From: Pseudomonadota bacterium
GTDB taxonomy: Bacteria > Pseudomonadota > Gammaproteobacteria > Steroidobacterales > Steroidobacteraceae
Length of the DNA stretch: 30,102 nucleotides
NCBI GenBank assembly: GCA_023457495.1
Contig: JAEWLQ010000013.1
Location: 1-30,102 of the forward strand
Direction of reading: 5' to 3'
Below, one piece after another: positions 15,468-22,732 of this stretch (the first letter of the stretch is position 1; each line of letters begins with the position of its first letter). Below the pieces are notes generated by a model, which was not told the origin of the DNA, ran no database searches, and saw only the letters and a program-made list of their open reading frames with translations. The position numbers and the translations under genes were made by a program.

Positions 15468-17117
15468 CTACCTACCGGCAAACCTCAACCGCGATATCTG
15501 CTTGATGTGCCCCGCCTGATAATACTTGTCCGCCCAACTCCCATCCGGTTCCAGCGGCCGCGCCGCCTGCAGCTCGAGCAGCTTCGCGTAGAAGCGAAAC
15601 CGGTAATGCTCGTAGAACCGCAACACCTCGATCCCATACCGATCCGCCAGGTCCGTATCCCCGCGCATGATCAGGTAGTTCTCGTCATTCCCGTTGCTCG
15701 CTGAGCCGGAGAGGTTATGGCTCCCGCTGATCACGGTGGGATTGTCCGTCGTGAAATTCGCGACGATCGTCTTGAGGTGCACGAGCAGAGATCCTTTCTG
15801 CCCGCGCAGACCTTCTTTCACCCAACCTTCCAGTCCCTTGTTGAGCAACGCGGGAGTAGTGAACTCCGCGGTGCGATCGGCATGAAACCCGGTGATGCGG
15901 CTCTTCGAATTCTGGATGCCGAAGCGCAGCACGCTGTCGTTCGGCGCGCCCAGCAGCGCGTTCAGGATGGCGTCGGGTAGTTCGAACGCGGTGGCGAACA
16001 GCAGGTCCTTGTCCGCCGCCTTGATGCAGTTGACGAACTCCGCGAGATCGCCGCCGCCACTTCGTGGAGAAAATCCGCAGAACATCTTGTGGGCGGCATC
16101 GATGGCGTTGTTGGCGTTGATCCAGGTGCGCGTCACGGAGGGATCCGCGGGCGCATCCCAGATCACCTGGAATACCTTCGCGTACGCCTGCGCGACCGCC
16201 GCGTCGTTCGCGACGTGCACGACGTTCGCCTGTCGATAGACGCCGTTTTCGGTGAAGTTGGTGCTGCCGCACAAAACGGCCTTGGGCGTGACCTCGCCGT
16301 TGGCCTTCTTCTTCCCCAGCACGATGAACTTGTCGTGAAACAGCTTCTTCGTGACGCGGGCGCGCTTCTTCTTGACCGGCAGCCTCTTGACACTTTTTTC
16401 ATTGAGTTCGGTCTGCTCGTCGCCTGCTTTCGCGTGATACAGCACGCGTACCTGCACGCCGCGTTTGTGCGCGGCGTTGATCGCATCCACGATCGCCTTG
16501 AGCTCGTATTCGTAGATGGCGAGGTCGAGCGTCCATGTGCCGTCCCTGGCACGATCAACGAACGCTTCAATCTGATCGAGCAGCCCGTTCTGCAACCAGT
16601 CGCGAGCCTTCTCGCTGGGCCAGTCTTCGATGGGCGCATTCTTGTGAGTGGTCAGCCACTCGTCGACGTCCTCGAACTTGCGGCCGAAGGCCTGGCTCGC
16701 GGCCACGGCGCGGTTGAAGATGACGCGGTGGTTGGCGGGTTTGCCGTCGTCGGTACGCACCTCGAGCTCGAGACTGTCGGCCAGATCCGGCGCATCGACG
16801 TCGCCGTATGCCAGGTGCACGCGAAACCTGGCGCTCTGCCGGGCCTCAAGTCGATAGTCCGCCCATCTCATCTTCTGGATAGGCGCGAGATTGCTCGGCG
16901 TTGCCTTCCATTTCGGAATCGTGTGTTCCTTGCCAGGAAACGTCAGGCTGTTCCATAAAAACTCCCAGTTCTTGTTGCCGACCTTCCGCTCGATCGCGAA
17001 CCCGAGCAATCCATCGCGGCGCGATTCGTCGAGATCCATCGCCAACAGGACGCCGTTGGTGCCGGCATAAGCCTTCACCCGGAAGTCGTCGGCCGCGTTC
17101 GTGACGAGCTTTCGCAT
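15468..17117 (-). CDS. Phospholipase D-like (HKD) family protein with altered Asp positions
   Basis: 549 residues from ATG 17117; an in-frame TTG at 17171 would add 18 residues and neither has a clear ribosome binding site. The first 110 residues form a conserved-looking N-terminal domain (FRVKAYAGTNGVLLAMDLDE). Two PLD repeats follow. The first is HDKFIVLGKKK with H261 and K263 and a downstream GSTNFTENG; the second is HLKTIVANF with H447 and K449 and a downstream GSHNLSGSA. In both, the Asp of HxKx4D is replaced (Gly in the first, Asn in the second) while His, Lys and the GSxN element remain. No signal peptide is visible, so it is probably cytoplasmic. PLD-fold proteins include phosphodiesterases and nucleases; the substrate cannot be named. 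Its 3' end lies about 80 bases from the IS remnant. Confidence 0.85.
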   Translation of the reverse strand: MRKLVTNAADDFRVKAYAGTNGVLLAMDLDESRRDGLLGFAIERKVGNKNWEFLWNSLTFPGKEHTIPKWKATPSNLAPIQKMRWADYRLEARQSARFRVHLAYGDVDAPDLADSLELEVRTDDGKPANHRVIFNRAVAASQAFGRKFEDVDEWLTTHKNAPIEDWPSEKARDWLQNGLLDQIEAFVDRARDGTWTLDLAIYEYELKAIVDAINAAHKRGVQVRVLYHAKAGDEQTELNEKSVKRLPVKKKRARVTKKLFHDKFIVLGKKKANGEVTPKAVLCGSTNFTENGVYRQANVVHVANDAAVAQAYAKVFQVIWDAPADPSVTRTWINANNAIDAAHKMFCGFSPRSGGGDLAEFVNCIKAADKDLLFATAFELPDAILNALLGAPNDSVLRFGIQNSKSRITGFHADRTAEFTTPALLNKGLEGWVKEGLRGQKGSLLVHLKTIVANFTTDNPTVISGSHNLSGSASNGNDENYLIMRGDTDLADRYGIEVLRFYEHYRFRFYAKLLELQAARPLEPDGSWADKYYQAGHIKQISRLRFAGR

Positions 17118-17187
17118 GGGACTGATTGGTTGTGTCGCGAGACCGGGTTTTCTCCCACCCCGGCGCGACAATAATCGGCGAACCGTG

Positions 17188-17215
17188 AAAAAAGGCCGCC
17201 GCGTCGGGGCCGGCC
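17188..17215 (-). terminator. Possible Rho-independent terminator after the small periplasmic gene
   Basis: On the minus strand a short GGCCG/CGGCC stem (17211-17215 with 17194-17198) is followed by a run of six T (17193-17188), just downstream of the stop at 17228. The stem is only five pairs with a 12-base GC-rich loop, so confidence is limited. Confidence 0.45.
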
Positions 17216-17227
17216 GCCTCGGCGGGT

Positions 17228-17584
17228 CTAGAAGCGCGAGGGCATCCCGGCGTCGTCGTCGTCGTGCATCGCCGTCGCGATACGGAAATACACGCGACGT
17301 CCGGTGGCGTTGTTGTGGTTGGGCGGTGTGATGTAGACGACGGCATATCGCTGCATGCCGATGTCCGTCATTTCATGGGGTTCCGCTTCCCAGTCGGGGT
17401 AGTGCGTACGCAGCCAGCGCCGGATGAAGCGGTCGACCATGACGTCGGATGCCGCGATGATGCGAACGGCGCTTTCAGGCGAAGCACCCGGTGCGCTCGG
17501 GTCGGGCAGGTTGATCTGCGCATACGCGGCACCGGCAGCGCCCCACAAAGTGCAGAAAATCAACGCGTTTCGAAGCGATTTCAT
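17228..17584 (-). CDS. Small secreted/periplasmic protein, unknown function
   Basis: 118 residues from ATG 17584 with GGGGGTG immediately upstream; a TTG seven codons earlier is less likely. The N-terminus is a clear signal peptide (MKSLRNALIFCTLWGAAGAAYAQ) with an AYAQ-type cleavage site. The mature domain has a SPESAVRIIAASDVMVDRF stretch, then WLRTHYPDWEAEP and YAVVYITPPNHNNATGRRVYF, suggesting a small alpha/beta fold, and it ends in an acidic HDDDDAG tail. I do not recognise a family. The neighbours on the same strand (PLD-like protein downstream, SARP-type regulator upstream) are spaced more than 100 bases away, so an operon is not implied. Confidence 0.72.
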   Translation of the reverse strand: MKSLRNALIFCTLWGAAGAAYAQINLPDPSAPGASPESAVRIIAASDVMVDRFIRRWLRTHYPDWEAEPHEMTDIGMQRYAVVYITPPNHNNATGRRVYFRIATAMHDDDDAGMPSRF

Positions 17585-17706
17585 GCGCACCCCCAGCGGG
17601 AACAATAGAGCACAGCCCCCGAAGAGGCGTCAATTGCACCTGCGCCGGCCCGAGAGCGGGGCGGAGCGCATCGCCTGTTAGACGTCAATCCTCAGCAAAA
17701 TCATGG

Positions 17707-19737
17707 CTATGCCATGCCGATCTTGCCGGCGGCCTGCTCGAACAGGGCGCTCGCGTCGGGGGAATAGCGGAAAGCCGCGACGAAATCGACGATGCGGTAG
17801 TCGGGCACGCGCTCGCGGATCTTCTTGGTGTACTCGAGAGCTTCCGGCACGCGCCCGGCCATCGCCAGCGTCGTCGCCGCGATGGCCATGATGTGCTGGT
17901 GGGCGTTGGGCCGTGCTGCGGCCTTGATGGCCCACTCGGCTGCCTCGTCGTATCGGCCGAGGCGCGCGAGCCCCATCGAACGCGAGGCGAGCATCGCGAA
18001 CAGCAGCGGATCGAACGGCGACAAGTGCCGCGAATGATCCGAGAACGAGATCGCGGCCTGCGGGTCACCCGCCTGCGCGTGCACGAAGGCGAGGGTGTAA
18101 TGAGCCATCGCATAGTTAGGGCTGATGTCCACCGCGCGTTCGAGCTCGGTGACCGCCTGGTCCTGGTCGCCGCGCAGCCACAACGCGCGGCCCATGGCCC
18201 AGTGCGCCGCGGGGTCGCGATCGTCGACCATCAGGCCCTTGCCGGCCGCTTCGAACGCGCGGTCGATTTCGGGCCCCGCCTTCTTCCAGCCGAGGAACGC
18301 GTTCTGGAAATGCGCGAACGACAATCCGGCATAGGCGCGCGCGAAGGTGGGGTCGAGCTCCACCGCTTGCGAGAAGAATTGCCGGGCGCGCTCGTTGTCG
18401 TTCTTGTTGAAGCGGTACATGTGCCACAGGCCGCGGTGATGCGCTTCCCACGCATCGAGCGAGCTCGGTGGCTTGAGCACGGCGCGGTTGCGCTCGAGCA
18501 TTTCGATCTCGTGCGCGATGGCGGCGACGATGCGGTTGCCGAGCTCGTCGAGAACGTCGAGCGCGCCTTCGGCCTTCTCATCGAATACGTCGGCCCAGAT
18601 GATGCGCGCCGTGCGGGTTTCGACCAGCTCCGCGCCGACATGCATGCGTTTGTCGTTGCGTCGCACGGAGCCGCCGACCACGTAGTCGACGTTGAGCATG
18701 CGCCCGGCTTCTTCCGGCCCGATGTTGCGGTCCCGCAGCGCGAACGTGCTGCCCTGCGCGATCACGAACAGGCTGCGCAGCTTGGCGAGTCGCGTCGTCA
18801 CGTCGTAGGCGAGGGCATCGGCGGCGCCGCCGCGCCGGTCGGCGTCGCTCGAGCGATCGACGAAGGGCATCACCGCGATCGACGCCCGGCGGATCGCGGA
18901 TTGCCCGGGCGCGAGGCGCGCGATCTCCGACGGTCTCGTCTCGATGAGATCGGCGCTCACGATCTCGAGCGCGGGTCCCGGGGTTCGGGTGGCGACGGCG
19001 TTGCCGCGCGCCAGGCGCCACATCTCGCGCAGCGGCGCGGATTCGAGACCATCCGCCTCGAATAGTTTGATGGCGCTGGCGAGGTGCGCCTCGCCCTCGG
19101 CGATGCGGTTCTGCAGCGCGAGCGAGGTCAGCAGCAACTCGTGCGCGCTGCGGTCGAACGGGGCGAGCGCGAGCCATTGCTCCAGATAGGGCGCGGCCTC
19201 GGCATGCGGCAGCGCGCGCGAAAGATTTTCCAGCAGCACCGTCTGGATGCCGCGGAAGCGGCGACGTTCGGCCGTGATCCAGGCATCGAACATCGGACTG
19301 CGTGCGATCTCGAGACCTTCCAGCAGTTCGCCGGCAAACAATCCGGCGAGCCCGCGCTGCTGCTCGACGCCGAGATTGCGGATGCCGTGTTCGGGCGCGC
19401 GCGTCGCTTCGAGCGCATCCACCATGCAGTCGGCGAGATCGAGCCGGATCGTGTTGCCGGCCGCGATGACGCGCGTGCGGTCATCGTCGTCGATGAGTCC
19501 GCGGATCTTCGACAGGCACCAGCGCAACTCGCCGCGGGGATCGTTGGGCACGTCCCACAGGAGCTCGCATATCTGCGAACGGGTGACCGGCCGCGCGGCG
19601 AGCACCAGGTAGCCCAGCAGCGCGCGCACCTTGCGCGAGGACGGCAGTTTCAAGATTTCGCCGTTACGCGACAGCTCGAGGCTGCCGAGCAACCGCAGCC
19701 GCAGCGATTCCACGGGCCTTTCCACGGCGGCTACCAC
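17707..19737 (-). CDS. BTAD/SARP-type transcriptional regulator with TolB-like and TPR regions
   Basis: 676 residues, GTG start at 19737 preceded by AGAGG. Residues about 12-108 form an OmpR-type winged helix (LRLRLLGSLELSRNGEI, then SRKVRALLGYLV and ELRWCLSKIRGLID). Residues about 110-240 match the bacterial transcriptional activation domain with TPR-like helices (LEQWLALAPFDRSAHELLL). Residues about 285-430 resemble the TolB-like segment found in signalling proteins (ASIAVMPFVDRSSD, LNVDYVVGGSVRRNDK, RIIWADVFDEKAEGALDV). The remainder is TPR repeats (ARQFFSQAVELDPTFARAYAGL). Proteins of this build are cytoplasmic regulators whose C-terminal parts sense an unknown input. It is divergent from a methyltransferase gene with only 45 bases between starts, which is the most likely target. 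Confidence 0.88.
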   Translation of the reverse strand: MVAAVERPVESLRLRLLGSLELSRNGEILKLPSSRKVRALLGYLVLAARPVTRSQICELLWDVPNDPRGELRWCLSKIRGLIDDDDRTRVIAAGNTIRLDLADCMVDALEATRAPEHGIRNLGVEQQRGLAGLFAGELLEGLEIARSPMFDAWITAERRRFRGIQTVLLENLSRALPHAEAAPYLEQWLALAPFDRSAHELLLTSLALQNRIAEGEAHLASAIKLFEADGLESAPLREMWRLARGNAVATRTPGPALEIVSADLIETRPSEIARLAPGQSAIRRASIAVMPFVDRSSDADRRGGAADALAYDVTTRLAKLRSLFVIAQGSTFALRDRNIGPEEAGRMLNVDYVVGGSVRRNDKRMHVGAELVETRTARIIWADVFDEKAEGALDVLDELGNRIVAAIAHEIEMLERNRAVLKPPSSLDAWEAHHRGLWHMYRFNKNDNERARQFFSQAVELDPTFARAYAGLSFAHFQNAFLGWKKAGPEIDRAFEAAGKGLMVDDRDPAAHWAMGRALWLRGDQDQAVTELERAVDISPNYAMAHYTLAFVHAQAGDPQAAISFSDHSRHLSPFDPLLFAMLASRSMGLARLGRYDEAAEWAIKAAARPNAHQHIMAIAATTLAMAGRVPEALEYTKKIRERVPDYRIVDFVAAFRYSPDASALFEQAAGKIGMA

Positions 19738-19782
19738 GCCGGGCCTCTAACTTCGTGTCCGTTGAAATGGAGGAGGGGTCGC
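19738..19782. promoter_or_regulatory. 45-bp divergent promoter space between regulator and methyltransferase
   Basis: Both start codons lie within 45 bases, so at least one promoter must extend into the opposite coding region. The methyltransferase has a strong ribosome binding site (GGAGGAGGGG, about 19769-19778). I see no classical -10/-35 element in so short a space. Confidence 0.4.
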
Positions 19783-20613
19783 ATGAACGTCAGTCTGAGT
19801 CGCAACGCACCGCGGGTGAATCAATGGGCCGCCCGGAGCCGCCGGCAGTCTGCCTGGGCAGGCGGAGATTATGCCGCCGTTGGTAGTGCTCTGCAGTTGG
19901 TGAGTGAGGAACTCTGCGAAACCATGAATTTGTACCAGGAGGCGCGCGTCCTCGACGTAGCCGCCGGGAATGCTCACGCGTCGCTCGCCGCCGCACGCCG
20001 CTGGTGCGACGTCACCTGCACCGACAGCGCGCCCGACCTGATGGATAGGCAGGCCAGCCGGACGGAGGCCCGTAATCTCGGGGTGCGGTTCGTCGAAGGC
20101 GATGCCGAGGCGCTGCCGTTCGGCGACCAGAGTTTCGACGCCGTCATTTCGACGTTTGGCGCGATGTTCGCGCTCGACCAGGACCGTGCGTCGGCCGAGA
20201 TGATCCGGGTGTGCCGCCGCGGCGGGCGCGTGGGGGTGGCCAACTGGACCCCCCAAGGGTTCATCGGCGAGCTGTTCAAGCTCATCGGCAGCCATGCCGG
20301 GTCCGACGGGGCGAACCTGGCAGCGTTCGACTGGGGCACCCATGGATGCCTGGCAAGGTTGTTTGGCGCTTACGGGCGCATCGAATCCATCGTGAAGAAC
20401 GTTGCATTCCGGGCCGCCACGCCGGCGGAGTGGGTCGGGCGGTTCCTGACCAGTTACGCGCCGGTGCTCAAGTCGTTCGCGATGCTCGATGCGAATCGTC
20501 AGCGCGCGCTGCGCGGTGACCTGCTGGAGCTCGTGGCGCGGTTCAACCGCGCGAAGAACGGGGCGATGGTGGTCGACGCCGAGTATCTCGAAGTCGTGAT
20601 CACGCGGCGCTGA
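19783..20613 (+). CDS. Class I SAM-dependent methyltransferase (UbiE/Methyltransf_11 type)
   Basis: 276 residues, ATG 19783 after GGAGGAGGGG. Motif I is ARVLDVAAGNAHASLAAA (about residue 51, SAM-binding Gly-rich loop with D-x-A-x-G-N), motif II is the acidic TCTDSAPDLM, then VRFVEGDAEALPFGDQSFD (post II, the GDAEALPF pattern common in UbiE-like enzymes) and RRGGRVGVANWTP (motif III). The C-terminal cap (GELFKLIGSH, AFDWGTHGCLARLF, PAEWVGRFLTSYAPVL) likely selects the substrate. The substrate is unknown; small-molecule methylation is the usual role. No signal peptide, so cytoplasmic. It is divergent from the SARP-type regulator, which may control it. Confidence 0.87.
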   Translation: MNVSLSRNAPRVNQWAARSRRQSAWAGGDYAAVGSALQLVSEELCETMNLYQEARVLDVAAGNAHASLAAARRWCDVTCTDSAPDLMDRQASRTEARNLGVRFVEGDAEALPFGDQSFDAVISTFGAMFALDQDRASAEMIRVCRRGGRVGVANWTPQGFIGELFKLIGSHAGSDGANLAAFDWGTHGCLARLFGAYGRIESIVKNVAFRAATPAEWVGRFLTSYAPVLKSFAMLDANRQRALRGDLLELVARFNRAKNGAMVVDAEYLEVVITRR

Positions 20614-20854
20614 CGTTTGCCGCCAAATCCACCAGCCCGAGCCCCGGCTGGCGGATTTCGGGGGCGCGCGGCCATTTATTTGCATGCCTGCGGCGGATTG
20701 AGCGTATGGTGATGACAGGCTTGTGATTCTTCGTATTGAGCGTCCCTGAACCCGCGCGCATGTCTGCGCGCCGACGGCCAGAGTCTGCCACGCGATCATT
20801 CGCGATCCGACCCGACGGAACGCCGCGGGTCCACCTAACTTCCGGGCCATTCAC
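20614..20854 (+). promoter_or_regulatory. Intergenic region / probable leader of the RRM gene
   Basis: 241 bases without a gene. A 7-bp perfect hairpin, GCGCGCA-TGTC-TGCGCGC (20754-20771), lies in the middle. A weak sigma70-like pair (TTGAGC at about 20698, TTGTGA 17 bases later) is possible but not convincing. There is no recognisable Shine-Dalgarno before the ATG at 20855 (preceding bases are CTTCCGGGCCATTCAC), which is unusual for an abundant RNA-binding protein and may point to leader-controlled translation. Confidence 0.4.
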
Positions 20855-21130
20855 ATGACGAAACTCTACGTCGGCAATCTGCCATTCACCGCCACGGAAG
20901 ATTCCGTGCGCGCTCTCTTCTCCGAACACGGCACGGTCGAAAAACTCGCGCTCGTGAACGATCGCGATACCGGTCAGCCGCGCGGCTTCGGCTTCGTCGA
21001 GATGACCAGCGCGGATGCCGCGCGCGCCATGCAGGCGCTCAACGGCCGGGATTTCGGCGGGCGTCCGCTCAAGGTCAACGAAGCTCAGGACAAGCCGCGC
21101 AACGGCGGTGGCGGTTACGGCCGGCGTTGA
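20855..21130 (+). CDS. Single-RRM RNA-binding protein with Gly-rich tail
   Basis: 91 residues, ATG 20855. This is a complete RNA recognition motif: RNP2 KLYVGNLPF at residues 3-11 and RNP1 RGFGFVEM at about 43-50, with the conserved aromatic positions (Tyr5, Phe45, Phe47) that stack on RNA bases, followed by AMQALNGRDFGGRPLKVNEA. It ends in a short Gly/Arg tail (GGGGYGRR). Bacterial proteins of this build are small RNA-binding proteins, often cold-induced and thought to act as RNA chaperones. It is the first gene of a four-gene run; its TGA overlaps the TTG start of the next gene. Confidence 0.93.
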   Translation: MTKLYVGNLPFTATEDSVRALFSEHGTVEKLALVNDRDTGQPRGFGFVEMTSADAARAMQALNGRDFGGRPLKVNEAQDKPRNGGGGYGRR

Positions 21131-21513
21131 ACCCGGTGGCGATTCTGCGCCTGAGTTTCCATTCTTCGGTCGGCCAGGCTCCCACGCGCACGGCAGCTGC
21201 CTTTTTCCGCTTCTGCGCGGATGGCACGCTGCGCGGCCCGGAGAACTACGTCGTCGCCCGATGCGTTGGCGGAATCTGGACCATGAGCGGCCGATCGCAT
21301 CGCGAGCTCGACTGCGAAGGTCCGGTGAAGCTGCGCGTGCTCTCGGGCGCGCTCGATGCGCCCGTGTTGCTCGGGCCCTTTACCCAGGTTCGTTCCGCTG
21401 CCGGAATGCTCTATGGCGATGAGCGTTGCCTCAATGTGTTTCTTCCCGGCAGGAATCCCGCCACGCAGGCCGGCTGCCACGAATTGACGATGCTACCGGC
21501 GGAGTCGGCGTGA
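21127..21513 (+). CDS. Hypothetical protein, TTG start overlapping the RRM gene stop
   Basis: 128 residues. The TTG at 21127 shares bases with the RRM stop (TTGA); a GTG at 21136 is an alternative. The sequence looks like a small globular beta-rich domain (VAILRLSFHSSVGQAP, FFRFCADGTLRGPENY, GIWTMSGRSHRELDCEGP, VLLGPFTQVRSAAGML) with four Cys and no membrane segment or signal peptide. I do not recognise the family. Its coding status is supported by the tight packing between two other genes, the 3-base gap to the next ATG, and balanced composition, but not by known homology. Confidence 0.65.
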   Translation: MNPVAILRLSFHSSVGQAPTRTAAAFFRFCADGTLRGPENYVVARCVGGIWTMSGRSHRELDCEGPVKLRVLSGALDAPVLLGPFTQVRSAAGMLYGDERCLNVFLPGRNPATQAGCHELTMLPAESA

Positions 21514-21516
21514 ACC

Positions 21517-21687
21517 ATGGCCAGGACTAACTATCATCAGGTGAAGCGCCAGAAGGAAACGGCGCGCAAGGCGCGACAGCAGGAAAAGCTCGCGCGCAAG
21601 CAGGCACGAGCGGGCAGCGCGCCCGGAGGAGAACCGGTCGAGCCAGGCCCGGACGCCGTGCCCGCGGATTCGAAGGAGACGCCTTGA
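21517..21687 (+). CDS. Small highly basic protein (56 residues)
   Basis: ATG at 21517, stop TGA 21685-21687. The N-terminal half is very rich in Lys, Arg and Gln (MARTNYHQVKRQKE, then ARKARQQEKLARKQARAG), predicted as one basic helix. The C-terminal half is Gly/Pro/Glu-rich and probably disordered (EPVEPGPDAVPADSKETP). I recall similar short MARTNY-KRQKE proteins as conserved hypotheticals in Proteobacteria, but cannot name a function. A basic helix beside an RRM protein suggests nucleic acid or ribosome binding, by inference. It sits three bases after the previous stop and its TGA overlaps the TTG of the next gene. Confidence 0.78.
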   Translation: MARTNYHQVKRQKETARKARQQEKLARKQARAGSAPGGEPVEPGPDAVPADSKETP

Positions 21688-22088
21688 GGTTCACGAACTC
21701 GAGCAGCCGCAACCAGCTCCGGGAGCGACAGCGCAGGGATCGGGCGACCGCGCAGACGATGCGCAATTCGTATCCACAATTTGCTTCGTTGCGCATCGAG
21801 TTCGATTTCAGCGAGCCGGAAACGTCCGCGCCCGCGCCGCAGGTGCTGGTCCTGCATCCGCCTTCACAGGCGTATTTCGTGTTCCCCTGCCCCTATGCCG
21901 ATTGCGATGGGGAGTTCGACCTGACGAGTGCCGTCGCCGCGTTGCCGCGCTCGGGCGATGTCAGCAGCGAGGGTCACCAACGCTGCGGCGGTCAGCGCGT
22001 CCGCGACCAGCGTGGGCGAATGCCCTGCGGGCTCACGCTGGAGTATTTCCTCGCGCCCGAGCCCGCGACGCCGCACGCCGGCGGATGA
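21684..22088 (+). CDS. Hypothetical protein with a probable zinc-binding Cys cluster
   Basis: 134 residues from TTG 21684 (TTGA overlap) with a good AAGGAGA ribosome binding site at about 21674-21680 that decides the start. A basic, probably helical N-terminus (SSRNQLRERQRRDRATAQ) precedes a domain containing FPCPYADCDGEFDL (CPx3C) and later RCGGQRV and MPCGLTLEY, giving four Cys suited to one metal site. No membrane segment. I remember the FPCPYADCDG style from conserved hypothetical proteins of Xanthomonadales-like genomes, without known function. As the last gene of the RRM operon it may work in RNA binding or translation, which is inference. Confidence 0.75.
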   Translation: MRFTNSSSRNQLRERQRRDRATAQTMRNSYPQFASLRIEFDFSEPETSAPAPQVLVLHPPSQAYFVFPCPYADCDGEFDLTSAVAALPRSGDVSSEGHQRCGGQRVRDQRGRMPCGLTLEYFLAPEPATPHAGG

Positions 22089-22093
22089 ACTGA

Positions 22094-22121
22094 ATCGCGC
22101 CCGCTCCGGCGAAGGCGCGAT
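22094..22121. terminator. Hairpin between convergent genes
   Basis: Perfect 8-bp arms ATCGCGCC (22094-22101) and GGCGCGAT (22114-22121), with an inner CGC/GCG pairing, lie exactly between the convergent stops. Without a T-run on either strand, this is only a possible termination or RNA-stabilising hairpin. Confidence 0.4.
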
Positions 22122-22579
22122 CAACCACCATCCGCGCGCGCCAGGTCGGCCGGCAACTTCACGTTTGCGGCCTTGAGCTCGCGCACTTTTTCGATGACGG
22201 CGAGGCGCTTGAGATCGCGCTCGGGCTTCGAATTGCGCGAGGTCATGAGCGCTCCCAGGATCGCGACGATGGCGGTGACCAGCGCGCCGACGAACCCGCT
22301 CTTGAGCACGGTCTGAGCATCCCGCAGCTTGTCGCTCTCGGCCTTGAGCTCGTCTATCTGCGTGTGCAGCGATTCATTGATCCGCTCGCCGTTCGCGAGA
22401 GCGGCCTCCAGCTTGCGCAAGCTCGCCTCGACTTCGGGCGTCGTCCTGCCCTTGGCGGCTTCGATCGCGGCCTGCGCTTCTTCCGAGGCGGTTTCGATCC
22501 GTTCTATGGCCGCGCGTGGCGCGGTTGAGGCGATCGTCATCGCCGCCACGAAGCCCGCGATCTGCAGTATCCGTTTCAT
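22121..22579 (-). CDS. Exported coiled-coil protein with one membrane anchor
   Basis: 152 residues, ATG 22579. A signal peptide (MKRILQIAGFVAAMTIASTAPRAA) is followed by a long Glu/Ala/Lys-rich helical region (residues about 25-92; EVEASLRKLEAALANGE, SLHTQIDELKAESDKLRDAQ) that looks like a coiled coil. Then comes one hydrophobic segment (SGFVGALVTAIVAILGALM, about 94-112) and a basic C-terminus (SRNSKPERDLKRLAVIEKV). This order suggests a periplasmic coiled coil held in the inner membrane with a cytoplasmic tail, or, if the N-terminal segment is not cleaved, a two-helix hairpin. No family recognised. It is convergent with the RRM operon and divergent from mddA. Confidence 0.75.
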   Translation of the reverse strand: MKRILQIAGFVAAMTIASTAPRAAIERIETASEEAQAAIEAAKGRTTPEVEASLRKLEAALANGERINESLHTQIDELKAESDKLRDAQTVLKSGFVGALVTAIVAILGALMTSRNSKPERDLKRLAVIEKVRELKAANVKLPADLARADGG

Positions 22580-22732
22580 CGCAACTCCCTTGCCCGTTCC
22601 GGACGGCTCACTAGTTTGAACGAACGCCGACCGCCCGAACTATAAGCCCCGCCACGATTCCACGCCGCCTTCCACGCCCATTCCCACGCCGGCCCCGGAC
22701 GATGGCGGCCTCGACATTCCAGGAGTGAGGCC

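Noticed and set aside
17893..19065. 390-residue plus-strand frame opposite the SARP-type regulator
   Set aside because: Antisense shadow typical of high-GC DNA; composition is non-protein-like and the minus-strand gene has clear domains.
19747..20850. 367-residue minus-strand frame opposite the methyltransferase
   Set aside because: No recognisable domains, rich in Arg/Pro, and the plus-strand gene has SAM motifs and a strong ribosome site.
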